Source: Luzula sylvatica
Lineage: Eukaryota > Streptophyta > Magnoliopsida > Poales > Juncaceae
DNA: 64,000 nucleotides
Direction: 5' to 3'
Assembly (NCBI GenBank): GCA_946800325.1
Contig: OX326960.1
Coordinates: 33,199,629-33,263,628 of the forward strand
Part shown: positions 9,819 through 21,701 of the stretch, piece by piece
Position numbering within the stretch: position 1 is the stretch's first letter
How the letters are laid out: the number at the start of each line of letters is the position of its first letter
The notes under the pieces: generated by a model
What the model was told of the DNA's origin: nothing
What the model saw: the letters and a program-made list of their open reading frames with translations, nothing else
Database searches by the model: none
Position numbers and translations under genes: made by a program

Positions 9819-12800
9819 CCTATTCGCCCACTTCGCCGCGAGTCTCTCCCTCTTTTCCGCCCGGGTTTCCCGCTCCTCCAACCATCTCTCACGCTTCCGC
9901 CCCACTCTTTATTCCGGCCGGATCGTTTGGCGCATACGGTCCGCCCGTGTCTCATCAAATTGGCCATCCTTTTCCGCCGATTAGTGCCAACCTCTACAAT
10001 TCCGGTGATACACCTCCTCCTCGATCACCGGTTACATTCAATCACCCACTCTCGATTAAGTTGACTCGCGAAAATTTTCTCCTTTGGAAATCGCAAGTTA
10101 TTCCGGTTCTAACCGGTTACGGACTCATGCATTTCGTCGACGATTCTCAACTCTCGCCTCCCCCGCATATTACCGTTCAAGAAGGCGAATCTTATTCTTT
10201 TGTCCTCAATCCGCATCACGACTTGTGGAAACGTCAAGATGCTCTCATCCTTGCGTGGCTTTTCTCATCCCTCTCCGAAACGGTACTTGTTCAATTTGTA
10301 AATTGTGGCACGTCCTTGGATCTTTGGCGAGTCATCCATCAATTATACGCAAATCCGGCGATGTCCTCTCTCCTCGAAATCAAGCAACTTCTCCACTCGA
10401 CCAAAAAGGACTCACTTTCTTGCTCGGATTACGTACAAAAGATGCAAACATTTGCGGATCGCCTCGCTTCTTTGGGGTCCCCAATTTCGGAGATGGATCT
10501 TGTTCACCACATCCTCAACGGACTTGGCCGCGAGTACGACGCCTTTGTCATGAACGTTTCCATGCGTCCGAATCCGTTGCCTCTCATGGAGCTTCTCGGT
10601 CATCTTCGCTGCCTCGAGCGTCGCCTCGACTCTCATGATGTCATGCCGCCGATTGCCCAAATTGCCGCCGCCAAACCTAAGGTTCCGAACTCTTTTGCAG
10701 GTTTACTTCCGACACCGGCTCACACCGCACCTTCACGGTTTTCGAGGCCTCCTTTTCCAAATCGTGGTCGCGGCAATGGTGGACGTGGTGGCCGCAATGG
10801 TCGTGGGGGACGAAAATCCGAAGATGTGTGCCAAATTTGCGACAAACCGGGCCATGTTGCGTTGCGTTGTTGGAGCCGTTTCGACGCAACTATTCAACCG
10901 ATGACGAATGCTTCGCCTCAAGCCCAAACCGCACAAGCCATCTCCACCGATGCTCCACCGAACTCCGTCGTTCCCACCGAGTGGTTTCTTGATACGGGTG
11001 CCACGCATCATGTGACGGCCGACCTCAACAACCTTTCGACACACTCCATGTATCTCGGCCATGATCAATTACGTGTCGGCAATGGCGAAGGTTTAAAAAT
11101 TCTTAATCTTGGGTCTTCTCGTATTTCTTCTCCATCAAAATCTTTTCTTTTAAAAGATATTCTTCATGTCCCGTCCATTACTCAAAATCTTTTAAGTATC
11201 TCTCGTTTTACTCGTGACAATAATGTTTATCTTGAATTCTATTCTTCTCTTTGTTTTGTCAAGGATCGAGCAACGCACAAGGTGCTTCTTCAAGCCACTC
11301 TTGTTGATGGTCTTTACAAGCTTTGTTCTTCCTTAGTGTCTTCGCCCCTAGCTTTCTTGACGAGTCGAGTTTTCGCCGATACGTGGCATCGTCGTTTTTG
11401 TCATGCGTCATCTTCCACCACCGCTCAAATTTTAAAGAAGTTTTCTCTTCCGTTTATGTCTCAAACTATTTCTTTTTGTAACGATTGTTCTAAAGCGAAA
11501 GCACACAAATTACCATTTTCTCGTTCTAGTTTTCGTGCTAAGTTTCCTCTTGATGTTGTTCATTCGGATTTGTGGGGTCCGTCTCCGGTTGTATCGAATT
11601 CGGGTTATAAGTATTATGTCATTTTTGTCGATGAATTCTCTCGTTTCACTTGGTTATATTTTCTTTCTTCCAAGGATCAAGTGTCGGTTGTGTTTGAGAA
11701 GTTTAAAAAGATTGTGGAAAACTTGTTTGCTCGATCCATCAAGGTTCTCCAAACGGATGGTGGTACCGAATACAAGCCGATTTTTCGCCTTCATCCCGGC
11801 ATCACGCCTCAACTTTCATGCCCTCACACCCCCGAGCAAAACGGTGTAGCCGAGCGCAAACATCGCCATATCCTCGAGCTCGCCCTTTCGTGCATCTCCT
11901 CGGCTTCCATCCCTCTCGAATATTGGGATGAGGTATTTTTAAGCGTTATTTTCATTATCAATCGCTTACCTATAGCCTCGCAGAAATCCCCTTTCGAGTG
12001 TCTTTTTCAACAAGAGCCGGATTATGCGTTCCTACGAGTCCTTGGGTGCGCATGCTTTCCGAACTTGCGCCCCTATAATAAGAACAAGCTCGAATTTCGC
12101 TCGCTACCGTGTGTCTTTATGGGGTATTCATCGAGCCACAAAGGATACAAATGCCTTCATCTTGAGACGAATCGAGTGTACATTAGCCGTGATGTCACCT
12201 TTGACGAACAGACGTTCCCGTTTGCCGCGCGACACGATCCGCCTTCTTCTCAGACTATTGATACGTTTTACTCTCCTCTAACGGTTTTGCCATTTTTTAG
12301 GGACACTCGGGAGGACACTGATCGGCATTCGCCGTTAACGCCCGTCCCTCATACTCGCGGTGCGGACTTACCACATGCTGACGCTATTCGGCCGGTTCCC
12401 TCGCGCACAATCGGTACCGCCGCTACCGTACCACATGTCCCTCCCAGTCCACCGAGACCCACGTGCCCTGCCGAGTCCGCCGAGCATACCTCGGTCTTAC
12501 CCCCTGACGCTTCTAGTCCGCCGAGACCGCCGATCACCTTCGAGCTTGCCGAGTATACCTCGGTCCAACCCACCGACGCTCCTAACACACCGAGACCGAT
12601 GACCTCCATTGAGATTACCGAGCATTCCTCGGTCTTACCTCCCGACGTGCCCCTACCTCCTTCCTCGTCTACGTCGACACTAGCCGTTCCTTCTCGTCGA
12701 CATCCCATGGTCACTCGTCAACGTGACAATACACGTCGCCTCAAAGACCTCTCCGATTACCATCTTTATACGGCCACGAAGCATCCCTTGGCATTCTCCG

Positions 12801-14368
12801 TATCGGTCAATGATGACGAACCGACGTGTTTCTCAAATGCCAACAAGCATCTTCCTTGGCGCCAAGCCATGGCTCATGAACTCGATGCTCTCGTTCAAAA
12901 CAAGACGTGGATCCTAGTACCACCACCCTCCAACCAAACAGTCGTGGGATGCAAATGGGTCTACAAGCTCAAACGACGTCCGGATGGGTCGATTGAACGT
13001 CACAAGGCGCGGTTGGTCGCCAAAGGTTATAACCAAACCGAAGGTGTCGATTATACGGAGACGTTTAGTCCGGTTGTCAAACCGGTTACCATTCGGGTGG
13101 TGCTCTCAATTGCAATTTCTCACGGTTGGACCCTACGACAACTTGATGTCAACAATGCCTTTCTTCACGGAGATCTTCATGAGACGGTATACATGTCTCA
13201 ACCTCCTGGTTTTACAAACTCGGAATTCCCAAACTATGTGTGTTTGTTGAAGAAGGCACTTTACGGTCTCAAGCAAGCACCCCGCGCGTGGTTTCATAAA
13301 CTTCGCGCGGCCCTCCTTAGCCTCGGCTTCACCGTGTCTTCCTCGGATTCATCCCTCTTCATCCGTACTCGCGATGCCCATACGGTATTTCTTCTAGTGT
13401 ATGTTGATGATATCATTATTTCGGGTAGTGATGAGTCCATCGTCGACATCCTCATTCGCGAACTTGGTGCTCGATTCTCGTTGAAGGATCTCGGTGTGCT
13501 TTCGTACTTTCTCGGAATCCATGCCGTTCACACCCCCAACGGTATTCACCTCAACCAAGCTCGCTATATCTCCTCTCTTCTCCGAAAAACCAACATGGAT
13601 GGAGCCAAGCCGATTTCTTCTCCCCTTCCATCGGCCTCGGTTCTCTCCAAGTACGAAGGTAAACCTCTCGACGATCCTTTCGAATATCGGAGTGTTGTAG
13701 GTGCACTTCAATATGCCACTATTACCCGACCGGACATTTCGTTTGCGGTCAACCGACTTTCGCAATTCATGCATTGTCCCACCGAGGACCATTGGACCGC
13801 GGTGAAACGGGTCCTTCGGTACCTAAAAGGATCCATTACTCACGGCTTACACCTATCCAACCTTGACTCTCCGACCCTTCATGCGTATTCCGATGCCGAT
13901 TGGGCGAGTTGTCCAGATGATCGCCGCTCCACGACGGGTTTTTGCATTTATCTCGGACCGAATCTCGTTTCTTGGAGCTCAAAGAAGCAACATACCGTTG
14001 CTCGGTCAAGTACTGAATCGGAATACCGGAGTCTCGCAATGGCCACCGCCGAGGTAATTTGGCTCCAATCTCTCCTTCGCGAGCTCAATTTTCCACTTTT
14101 AGCCTCGCCTGTACTTTGGTGCGACAACTTGGGTGCAACCTTTCTTGCCTCCAATCCCGTATTCCATGCTCGAACGAAGCACATCGAGATTGATTTTCAC
14201 TTCATCCGTGATCGCATCGATTCCAAGCAACTACAGGTGAAATTCATTTGCTCCTCCGATCAAGTTGCGGATGCCCTAACCAAAGCCCTTCCCGCTCCGC
14301 GTTTCGTTGCTCTTCGTTCCAAACTCACCGTTCATGCCTCCCCGGTTTCGTTTGAGGGGGGATGTTAA
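9635..14368 (+). CDS. Copia gag-pol polyprotein
   Basis: A frame of 1577 codons without a stop, opening at a non-ATG codon in a Gln/Pro/Ser repeat. Numbering from 9635: gag domain about 140-330 ([16 protein letters not shown]); CCHC knuckle [14 protein letters not shown] at 399-412; aspartic protease [10 protein letters not shown] at 450 (Asp453); integrase His-Cys region WHRRFCHA, core Asp645 (HSDLWGP), Asp708 (QTDGGTEY) and Glu740 (NGVAERKH); RT with YVDD at 1256-1259; RNase H with YSDADWAS at 1418 and [10 protein letters not shown]. The stop is the TAA inside the right LTR. The products would form particles, copy the RNA and integrate the cDNA. Apart from the N-terminal frame problem no disabling change is seen. 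Only 31 residues separate Asp708 and Glu740, against about 35 in most copia integrases I recall. Confidence 0.95.
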   Translation: MQQPLSRPQQPLAHSSPYLLSGAPYLLPTGSLGPEFSAPNNPLGHHNLGPIFSAPNFLPRVTYSPTSPRVSPSFPPGFPAPPTISHASAPLFIPAGSFGAYGPPVSHQIGHPFPPISANLYNSGDTPPPRSPVTFNHPLSIKLTRENFLLWKSQVIPVLTGYGLMHFVDDSQLSPPPHITVQEGESYSFVLNPHHDLWKRQDALILAWLFSSLSETVLVQFVNCGTSLDLWRVIHQLYANPAMSSLLEIKQLLHSTKKDSLSCSDYVQKMQTFADRLASLGSPISEMDLVHHILNGLGREYDAFVMNVSMRPNPLPLMELLGHLRCLERRLDSHDVMPPIAQIAAAKPKVPNSFAGLLPTPAHTAPSRFSRPPFPNRGRGNGGRGGRNGRGGRKSEDVCQICDKPGHVALRCWSRFDATIQPMTNASPQAQTAQAISTDAPPNSVVPTEWFLDTGATHHVTADLNNLSTHSMYLGHDQLRVGNGEGLKILNLGSSRISSPSKSFLLKDILHVPSITQNLLSISRFTRDNNVYLEFYSSLCFVKDRATHKVLLQATLVDGLYKLCSSLVSSPLAFLTSRVFADTWHRRFCHASSSTTAQILKKFSLPFMSQTISFCNDCSKAKAHKLPFSRSSFRAKFPLDVVHSDLWGPSPVVSNSGYKYYVIFVDEFSRFTWLYFLSSKDQVSVVFEKFKKIVENLFARSIKVLQTDGGTEYKPIFRLHPGITPQLSCPHTPEQNGVAERKHRHILELALSCISSASIPLEYWDEVFLSVIFIINRLPIASQKSPFECLFQQEPDYAFLRVLGCACFPNLRPYNKNKLEFRSLPCVFMGYSSSHKGYKCLHLETNRVYISRDVTFDEQTFPFAARHDPPSSQTIDTFYSPLTVLPFFRDTREDTDRHSPLTPVPHTRGADLPHADAIRPVPSRTIGTAATVPHVPPSPPRPTCPAESAEHTSVLPPDASSPPRPPITFELAEYTSVQPTDAPNTPRPMTSIEITEHSSVLPPDVPLPPSSSTSTLAVPSRRHPMVTRQRDNTRRLKDLSDYHLYTATKHPLAFSVSVNDDEPTCFSNANKHLPWRQAMAHELDALVQNKTWILVPPPSNQTVVGCKWVYKLKRRPDGSIERHKARLVAKGYNQTEGVDYTETFSPVVKPVTIRVVLSIAISHGWTLRQLDVNNAFLHGDLHETVYMSQPPGFTNSEFPNYVCLLKKALYGLKQAPRAWFHKLRAALLSLGFTVSSSDSSLFIRTRDAHTVFLLVYVDDIIISGSDESIVDILIRELGARFSLKDLGVLSYFLGIHAVHTPNGIHLNQARYISSLLRKTNMDGAKPISSPLPSASVLSKYEGKPLDDPFEYRSVVGALQYATITRPDISFAVNRLSQFMHCPTEDHWTAVKRVLRYLKGSITHGLHLSNLDSPTLHAYSDADWASCPDDRRSTTGFCIYLGPNLVSWSSKKQHTVARSSTESEYRSLAMATAEVIWLQSLLRELNFPLLASPVLWCDNLGATFLASNPVFHARTKHIEIDFHFIRDRIDSKQLQVKFICSSDQVADALTKALPAPRFVALRSKLTVHASPVSFEGGC

Positions 14369-14544
14369 GATAATGGATCATCCATTAAGAGATAATGGAT
14401 GATCCGTTTAGGTTTTGTGAAATTATTCAATTTAGTCCATTGTGTTTTATTATTTTCGTTTTAGGTTAGAAAATATATAAACGAGTTTGTAATCGTTTTG
14501 AATTCATTAAGCAAGAAATAGTTTCTCTCTCCTCTCACAGTTTT

Positions 14545-15752
14545 CCTTTCCACGACAAGAAAGGCAGTTTTTAGATGTGTGATAGGAATCCAAAATTGAG
14601 TCAACGTTGGATTTTAGATCGGGACGTGATCCTAATAAATGAAGAACAATTGAATAATTAAAGAAAAAAAATTGCGAAGCTAAGAAATTCACATAGTTGG
14701 CTTCCAAAATAACACTTGGGTCTTCTATTCCAAAGAAAAGCGCGCATCGTTTAACGAAGAGGTGATTCTTGTCGCCAAAATTAATGGAGGTGTTCAATTT
14801 TTTCAATTTCATCCAATATTTCAACAACTTGTAATAAAATTGGAAATTTCATTGCTTGATTAAGTTTATTGTTTTGTGTCTTGTTTAGATGTGATTAATA
14901 AATAGTCTTGGAATTATTAATCACACAAGCTCCATTTAAATTAGAAATAGTTGCTACATTCATTTCATGCCCGTTTTAAAGTTGCAAGCCTCTTTTGTGT
15001 GTCCTATAGATCAATTAAAAGAAATAGAAAAATATATGTTGGAAATTGAAATTTTTATGTGTTATAAATTAATGTGCTTAAATTGATATGGCTTTGTTCA
15101 ATTTTGGAATTATAAATAATGCTTTGGTTATTATTCTCGTTCCATTTTTCTATCATAAAAGAAAATCATGTCAACGAGTATTAAGAACTTGCAGTAGTCA
15201 GATCCACTCACATCTATTTTTGTACATTTTCAAGAAATTTTTGTTTTAACATTTAACATGCGCTATCATTTATTTATTTCAATTGCTTGTAATATTTTAC
15301 ATTCCTACAGTAACTTAGAAATTTATGAATTATGAGCCTATCATGAAACCAATTTGTATTCTATTTAACTCGTTCAGTGCCGATCAAGGTATGTAAAATA
15401 ATTACTGTACTATCACGGGAAGTAAATTAGAATTGAAATTGTTTATAATGATTGTATTTATTTTTCAGCGATTTCGAAGGTTCGTGAAATAAAAATAAGG
15501 CGCACGTATGGATTTGAAGTTTATAGTGTTTTGAGTTCTAGATATATTCAAAAAACATGTTTATGAATAATAATTGATGATCAGCTAATTTGTCCCAACG
15601 AAACGAGAAGGTTCGCATTCCCAAAATGTGGCAATAACTTAGTTACGAATCCCGTCATTTTCAAAAGTGACGGAGGTACACAGATCCCGCGGCTTACTAA
15701 TCTTAATTAAAAACCCATCAGTGCCAACCTTAATTAAATACCATCAAAGAAG
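14545..15752. other. AT-rich intergenic stretch
   Basis: No gene recognised. Scattered short motifs resemble the SNAPc-leader module (for instance CATCCAATATTTCAAC near 14811, an inverted form of its tail), so part may be an inverted, highly decayed copy. Confidence 0.4.
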
Positions 15753-15753
15753 G

Positions 15754-15818
<65 letters not shown>
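15753..15818. repeat. (GA)n microsatellite
   Basis: About 33 GA units with one interruption. At the intact gene the same place (about 1031-1041) carries only a few GA units, so the array expanded in this duplicated leader. Confidence 0.95.
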
Positions 15819-15821
<3 letters not shown>

Positions 15822-16245
15822 TGTTTCCTTTTCACGTAGTAATTTTAGGAAGAGATAGTTCACCATACACCAATCCATTGAGAATAAGCCATGTCATTAA
15901 ATATGATGATGTGGTTATTTCTATTTGTTTGTTCATGATGGGCTTTTTTCTAATTGGACTATGATTTGAATTTTCTTATGGCCCATTATTGTCTGTAAAT
16001 TGTTTTTAGTAAATTAAAAGTACGAAGCTCACAAATTATGAACACAAAGAATGAATGAATATCATGCAGAAAGTGTTTTATTCAAATGTATTTTGTGTGA
16101 CTTAAGAGGTACAGTATAGTCATGTATATTATTGGACTTTATTTATATGAACATGTTAATGACTAATGAGCTTAGTTAGTATCCAACCAAATTTGTATTC
16201 CTTATCTTCCTTTACAAAAATCAACAGTGGAGCAATTCATAACAT
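15819..16245 (-). repeat. Near-identical copy of the SNAPc-like leader/promoter
   Basis: Matches 1041-1475 almost base for base (GACTTTGTTTCCTTTTCACG through GAGCAATTCATAACAT) with only scattered differences, then diverges. The coding exon that follows at the first locus is missing here and is replaced by the GA array. This is the youngest copy of the family in the window. Confidence 0.9.
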
Positions 16246-16303
16246 TATACTACAGTTGAGATATTGGATGAAATTGAGAATATCACATTTTTGTATCACA
16301 TGC

Positions 16304-16957
16304 CAGACAACAGCCTCCTAGGGCTGGTGGAAGATCTTGGTCTTTTTCTGGTACGTATTTTCAATTTTATTAAATCTTATCTATTTCTATACCTAATTTT
16401 TCTTTAAAAGGTTTTCATTTTTCAAGAAAATAAAAATACTTCTCTGGTGATTTCTGTGTTTAATTTTGAAATTTTTGGTGATTTGTGCGCTTAATTTTGA
16501 AATCTTATCTATTTCTATACCTAATTTTTCTTTAAAAGGTTTTCACTTTTCCAAAACGCAAACCTAAGTATCTAAGCAAAATAATAATGGTTGCTCTTCT
16601 TGGTTCGCATGCCGCTCTTAGACTACTAAAAGATTCGTATCGGGTCACCATAGTGGTAAATTATTTCATAAATTAATTTTTCATTTTGAATATCTTTTTT
16701 ATAAATTTTTTTTTTTTTAAATTTTTTGATAGGATAATTTATCAAGAGGAAATATAGGAGCTGTAAAAGTTCTTCACAGTCTTTTCCCTGAGCAGCTTCA
16801 ATTTATTTACGCTGATTTAGGAGATGCACAATCGGTATATTTACATTTACACCCCTCAAAAACATGAAAATATCAAATACACCCCTGAAACCATACGATT
16901 CTCAAAATTTTAATTTTCCTTGTTTTTTAGGTTAATAAAATATTTTCAGAAAATGCT
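16304..16957 (+). pseudogene. Truncated UDP-arabinose 4-epimerase (MUR4/UXE family) gene fragment
   Basis: Three joined exon pieces survive. Segment 16587-16655 reads GSHAALRLLKDSYRVTIV. Segment 16733-16834 reads [14 protein letters not shown] and then [17 protein letters not shown]. The third piece, from 16931, reads VNKIFSENA and then breaks off. Introns 16656-16732 and 16835-16930 keep GT..AG ends and the frame joins, so this came from genomic DNA rather than an mRNA copy. A possible first-exon relic at 16304-16350 reads RQQPPRAGGRSWSFS before a GTACGT donor. The family interconverts UDP-xylose and UDP-arabinose in the Golgi for wall synthesis. Here the glycine-rich NAD motif before GSHAA is lost and the catalytic Tyr-x3-Lys part is absent, so it cannot be functional. 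Confidence 0.8.
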
Positions 16958-17443
16958 AAAACGATGAAATGGAGCTTAATTGCTGTGATTTTTAGGTTAA
17001 TTTAGGAACTAGGGTTTATTTCACTTCAATAAAGAATTAACCTGTAATTAATAATCAAAATGAATGTTAAAACGATGAAATGGAGCTTAATTGTTGTGAT
17101 AATTTATTAGTTTAACGAAATTAATTGATGTTACTTTTGTTCAAATAAAGGTCAACTAAAATGATGAAAATTTCTTAGTTAGTTCCTTGTTGTTCCGCGT
17201 AAAAAATTATGAAGTAACATATAACATCTCAAAATACAATTATTATCGTTTATTAATGATTCTTTTGTACGCAAAATATGTCTTCTCGTATCCTCTTAAA
17301 TAACCATTTCACCCAATTATGCGTGACATTATTTTAGTTCCAAATTTCCCTAAAGAAAACAACAAGCTTTTGCCCAAAAGTTTAACCATAGTTCCACAGT
17401 ACAAATTGAAAGAACACAAGGAAAGCAATGATGAATAAGTTAA

Positions 17444-17444
<1 letters not shown>
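16958..17444. other. Intergenic, with a local duplication
   Basis: The phrase AAAACGATGAAATGGAGCTT occurs at about 16959 and again at about 17068, a small tandem duplication following the epimerase relic. Nothing else recognised. Confidence 0.6.

Positions 17445-17476
<32 letters not shown>
17445..17476. repeat. (CA)n microsatellite
   Basis: About 16 uninterrupted CA units, downstream of the MADS exon on its strand. Confidence 0.95.
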
Positions 17477-17480
<4 letters not shown>

Positions 17481-17709
17481 CACTTCTTTACAATATTTAG
17501 CAATTTGTACCAAAATTAGTGATGTCCAGAAATTAGGAACTTTTATCTTTATCTAAAGAAAGTCTCCTAAAATAAGAAGCTTGCAAATTTAACTGACAAA
17601 TTTGAAGGTACTTTTAAGAAAGAAAAGTACTTTTTGAGGGTTTCTAATTAATCGATACAAAAAAGGAAATTAAGGAAGAAAGAAGATAGAATAGATGGAT
17701 AACAAAAAC

Positions 17710-17900
17710 CTGGAAGAGCTGGAGTACTCGTGAAGCTTCCCTCCGGGAGAGAAGACGATTAGACCGACCTCGGCATCACAAAGAACGGCGAGCTCAAAGG
17801 CCTTCTTGAAGAGACAGCTTCTCCTCTTCGAAAATCTGACTTGGCGACTGGTCTTGTCCTCGATCCGCCTGAGCTGCACACTTCCTCTCTTACTAGCCAT
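17710..17900 (-). CDS. MIKC-type MADS-box exon 1, apparently orphaned
   Basis: The exon encodes a whole MADS DNA-binding domain: [20 protein letters not shown], then [20 protein letters not shown], and it ends in EYSSSS before donor AG|GTTTTTG at 17710/17709. An ATG six bases upstream (17906) is also in frame; I chose 17900 because MA begins the usual short N-terminus. The phase-2 exon end after EYSSS is typical of type II genes. By eye it is closest to FLC/OsMADS51-like domains. Such proteins bind CArG boxes in the nucleus. The usual Gly in KRRxGL is Cys here. No K-box exon is visible on this strand within several kb downstream, where the epimerase relic and module copies lie, so it may be a fragment, or a gene with a very long first intron. 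Confidence 0.75.
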
Positions 17901-17906
17901 ACTCAT

Positions 17907-18316
17907 TCATAAAAAATCGAAAAAGGAATAGTTATTTCTAAACTAGGGTTTGTCTTTGGAGTTCGGAGAAGATGAGACTGTCGATGTGGCTTTGAGTGTT
18001 AGTTCGGTCGCCCCTTATTTCCAGTGTCTCTTGTGAACGGGACCCACTTGCCAGTGACTTGTATATGGACTCATAAAATTTGTTTTCAAAATAAATAGCT
18101 AGTTGCGTACGGGCTTGTTACCTCGAAATAATAAAATAAATAGCTAGCTAATAAACTGAGACAAAGAAAAAATAGATATAAATTATTTTTCTTTAGTTCC
18201 TACTATTGTTTTTATAAATTTTCAAGGTAATAATAATAATATCTGATGTTGTTTATAAATTTGAATCGAATCGAAGTAAAATATTTTGATGTACGGTACT
18301 GAAGCTGCCAGAGTGT
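17907..18316. other. Upstream region of the MADS exon
   Basis: Presumed leader and promoter. No clear TATA box or CArG box was noted. The sequence becomes AT-rich above 18060. Confidence 0.35.
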
Positions 18317-18324
18317 ATTGGTAC

Positions 18325-18964
18325 TAGGGCTGCAAACGAGCCGAGCTCGAGCGAGCTGTGCCAAGCTCAAGCTCGGCTCGAAATTTACTCGAGCTGGCTC
18401 GGCTCGTTTAGAATTGTGGTTCGAGCTAAAAAATCAAGCTCAAGCTCGGCTCGGCTCAACAGTAGTTCAATTAAAAAAACAACTTGAATTTAAATTAAAA
18501 AAATTGTAACAATTGCGAATAAAAAAAAATATTTTAAATACAAAAATATCTTAAAACATAACAATAATAAATCAAACATACAACACAAAACACAAAAAAA
18601 ATAGGATTTGGACTTGGAATTATTAATTTGTCCCACTTAGTTAAATTTTTTTAGGACCTAAGTTGTAACCTTACTTGGAATTATTAAGGAGATAAAGTTT
18701 TTTTTTATAAAATTTTCTAATTATAATAATATATATAATATGAATTAATTATGATAAACGTATTTAATTTTTTAAATCGAGCTCAAATTCTTTTCGAGCT
18801 TAATACGAGCGAGCTGAGTCTGGCTCAAGCTCGGCTCAATAAGCGTTCGAGCTAGTTCGGCTCGACTTATTTAATTTCGAGTTAATATCGAGCGAGCTAT
18901 TATCGAACTATTATCGAGTCGAGCTCGAGCGAGCCACGAGCCACGAGCTAAAATTGCAGCCCTA
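18325..18964. mobile_element. Non-autonomous hAT-like element, 640 bp
   Basis: Terminal inverted repeats TAGGGCTGCAA and TTGCAGCCCTA are flanked by a perfect 8-bp target duplication ATTGGTAC (18317-18324 and 18965-18972), as expected for hAT. Subterminal regions carry many GAGC/GCTCG words (CGAGCCGAGCTCGAGCGAGC), a common hAT MITE style. The middle is AT-rich and non-coding. Confidence 0.92.
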
Positions 18965-18972
18965 ATTGGTAC

Positions 18973-19735
18973 ACTCTTATGCTCTCTCTCATAAGAAATG
19001 TTGTGAGGATGTCAATGCACCTATATAATTTGTAGGTTCTCTATCCGGTAAAATAAGTCAAATTTTGTTGCTATTACAAATCGGACAAATTTATTTGATA
19101 ATTTCCACATAGAAAATGAGGAATAAGGCATACCTAGATGAGCAATACTTTGCAAGACTGAATCATGAGATGCCATATTGAGAACGACTGTAGAGCTCCT
19201 TTGCAAGACTGAATCAAAATAGGGTTAGAGAGGAGAGCTGGGATTATGCCGTTCTCGTGGCGTTGATTTGGGGCGTCTATCTCTCGACCACCTAGGAGAG
19301 AGGCGCCGAGTGCTGGGGTTTATGTCCGAGAATAAGTCTCGTCGCCAGAGAGGTCGTGAGATATGAATCTTATTTAGGTTAGAGCACGAGAGAGAAGGGC
19401 TTCATCAATTGAGAGAGAAGGGCAAGAGAGAGAGAGAGTCCTTATCACCGATAAGCCATCAGTGAAAGACAGACAAAACATAAAAGTGACGGAATAAAAA
19501 AAAAAAGAAACGGAGAAATTAAATGGAACGGAGACAAAAATGAGCACACATCACGATGCAAATCCAAGGACTAATAAATCACAAGTAGATACCTCGTTCT
19601 ACTTGTACAAATATTTTAGTTGCAAATCCAAGTACAACATTTTCCTTAAAATGGATATATTGATCTCAACTTTTTATTATATAGCCCCTATTTTTTGAAC
19701 AAATTACATTTGTGCCATTAATACTTAAAAAGAAA
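18973..19735. other. Intergenic with an exon-like patch
   Basis: On the minus strand, 19206-19134 reads MQRSSTVVLNMASHDSVLQS and then IAHL before a GTATGCC donor. The segment 19200-19450 is GC-richer with GAGAG runs. TTTGCAAGACTGAATCA occurs twice (19149, 19200). It may be the 5' part of a decayed gene; no family recognised. Confidence 0.3.
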
Positions 19736-19739
19736 GGCA

Positions 19740-20060
19740 TCATTATCGCCATCAATGATTTTGGAGCTTAAAAGATAATAAAGCTGGCAAATTATATGAA
19801 AATCATGACGAGTGTTTTATTTCATGTACTAGACATGAGTTAGGTTAGGAGGTATAGTCCGTATAGATCGTATCTATTGGACTCCAATTATATGTACAAT
19901 GGAAGTACAACTAAATTTGTATGCACACAACATTTCTCATTTTAGTATATAGATATAGAAATGAAACATTGAAAGAAATTTAAAATTGTCATAGTTGACA
20001 GAAATATGACGAGTAATAATTTGATATTTAGAAAAATCAATTTGAAGAAGATTAACCACC
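19740..20060 (-). repeat. SNAPc-leader module copy
   Basis: Shares the order GAGGTATAGTC.GTAT, ATTGGACT, GTATGCACACAA, CTCATTTTAGTA, GAAATGAAACATTGAAAGAA with copies at 8.3, 28.2 and 34.7 kb, then continues as GAGTAATAATTTGATATTTA, which matches 31473-31500. Confidence 0.6.
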
Positions 20061-20070
20061 GTACCATTAA

Positions 20071-20696
20071 CAGGCCCGCGGTCCTGAGTTTTTGGAGGCT
20101 TTTGACGACTATATTACGATATACCGAAGAAACTAAAACGAATATTATACGTGTCGAAATTTTGATAAAACTGTCTTTTCCAAAATTTTGATGAAAAATC
20201 TTCAAATTTTACTGTCGAAGAATCCTAGATTTTTAGTGAAAAAAAAACAAATTTTTAGTGAAAATTCTAAAATTTTGCTCAAAAACAGCTTGATTTTGTT
20301 CAAATTTTGTCGCATACCCTATATTTTGGAGAAATTTTTTTAATAAGTCTTAAATGTTGATGCAAATCCCTAAATTTTAATCAAATTATGTTGAAAATCC
20401 TGAATGTCAATGAAATAACCAACATAATTGCTGAAATTACAAACCTGAAATTTCTCAAATTGACCAAAATAATTGCTGAAATAACTAAGATAGTTGCTGA
20501 AATACCTAAATCGAACAAACCTTAAATTATTAAAATTTAAATTTAAACTTAAATTGAACCTAAATTGAACATATATTTACTGAATTTAAACATAAAAACT
20601 GAAATATATGAAAGCGGATTTTAAAAAAAATGAGGCCTATGAAAAAGGGAGGCTTGTGACCTGGGCCAACTCGGCCAAAGCCCAGGTCCGGCCCTG
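20071..20696. mobile_element. Non-autonomous hAT-like element nested in the module
   Basis: Starts CAGGCCCGCGGTC and ends GGTCCGGCCCTG. The flanks share GTACCAT (20061 and 20697). The related copy at 31680 runs through the site without the element (CCACCGTACGCGGTGAAATC), giving an empty-site comparison. The interior has repeated AAATTTTGATNAAA-like phrases and no coding capacity. Confidence 0.75.
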
Positions 20697-20760
20697 GTAC
20701 CATACGTGGTGAAATCATGTTATCCCGATAATATAATCAGTGAATACTTAAATAAAGCTT

Positions 20761-20976
20761 GGGTGATTCTATGGTTTGATATTTTTCTAACAGTATTTTT
20801 AAAAAAAAAAAAAGATATTTTGGTCATTTGTCTAAATAATGGTAACATTCAATAATGCTTTGATAAATTAATATTAGACAAAATAAGAAAAAATTAGCAT
20901 ACATACAATTTTTTTTTATAATTAATTAATAATATCAAAATTACCCTTTTAAATAGAAATTACCATAGAATCACCC
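20761..20976. mobile_element. Mutator-like MITE, 216 bp
   Basis: Inverted ends GGGTGATTCTATGGT and ACCATAGAATCACCC with a 9-bp target duplication, ATAAAGCTT/ATAAAACTT (one mismatch). Same family as 39063-39256. It is absent from the related copy near 31735. Confidence 0.9.
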
Positions 20977-20985
20977 ATAAAACTT

Positions 20986-21701
20986 GTTTAATGATATCGG
21001 CGGTATGTACTATTTAGTATGGTTCTACTTCTACGGTACATTATTTTTGAAATATAAGAATTATAAAACACAAAATCAAAAAATGATACAAAATCATATA
21101 GCATCGTGAGAATTATATCATGCAAATAAACTGATAATATGTTCTCTAAATTATTTATCCCAAAATTATGAACTGCAAATATATATTCAACGTGATCTAT
21201 GCTATAAATAATTAGACTTAAATGTGGTATACCTCCGTTAATTGTTAATAATATAAGATTTTGTTTGTAGCATATATTATATTATGTGGTTTTAATTATT
21301 CATGAGTTTTATTTTATTTTTATGTGATATTATATACTTGTAAACTTCCTCATTTTAATGGGACGGTAATTAGCTGATTATCGACTTTTGTCCACATAAC
21401 ACTATAAACTTCAAACGTACACATCTATCATTTTTATTTCATAAACCTTTTAAAAAATCCAGACATAAATAAAAATAAATGCAAGCATCACATGCATGCA
21501 TAAACTGCTTTCAGTTCAAATGCATTTCATGTGATTAAGGGGTTATCATATTACAATTACAATTTACAATTACAACTCAATGGGAGGGAAACGAGTTAAA
21601 TAGGATCCCTTGGTTTCGTAATTGCTCATGATTCATAACACTGATTTATGAATGTGAAATATCGGAAGAAATTAAAAAAGTCAAAGGATGGGTTATCGTC
21701 T
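20986..21701 (+). repeat. Repeat unit U, copy 1 (left part)
   Basis: Continues the module and matches 31735-32370: GTTTAATGATATCGG, ATGATACAAAA, GCATCGTGAGAATTATATCA, TAATTAGCTGATTATCGACT, ATGCATGCATAAACTGCTT, GAAATATCGGAAGAAATTAA. Copy 1 resumes at 22210-22277 after the fold-back element, then stops where copies 2 and 3 continue. Confidence 0.8.

Larger units (their letters stand above)
9036..14539 (+). mobile_element. Complete Ty1/copia LTR retrotransposon, 5.5 kb, recent insertion
   Basis: Both LTRs are 177 bp (9036-9212 and 14363-14539), begin TGTTAAG, end TCTCACA and appear identical base for base. The 5-bp target duplication GTTTT lies at 9031-9035 and 14540-14544. A primer binding site TGGTATCA, matching the usual initiator-Met tRNA site, starts at 9213 right after the left LTR, and a polypurine tract GAGGGGGGA precedes the right LTR (14354-14362). 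Internal order is gag, protease, integrase, RT, RNase H, which defines copia. Identical LTRs imply little time since insertion. It sits inside the block of SNAPc-leader repeats. Confidence 0.97.

Noticed and set aside
12349..12714. Minus-strand frame inside the copia element
   Set aside because: Shadow of the coding strand; the plus frame carries all the protein motifs.
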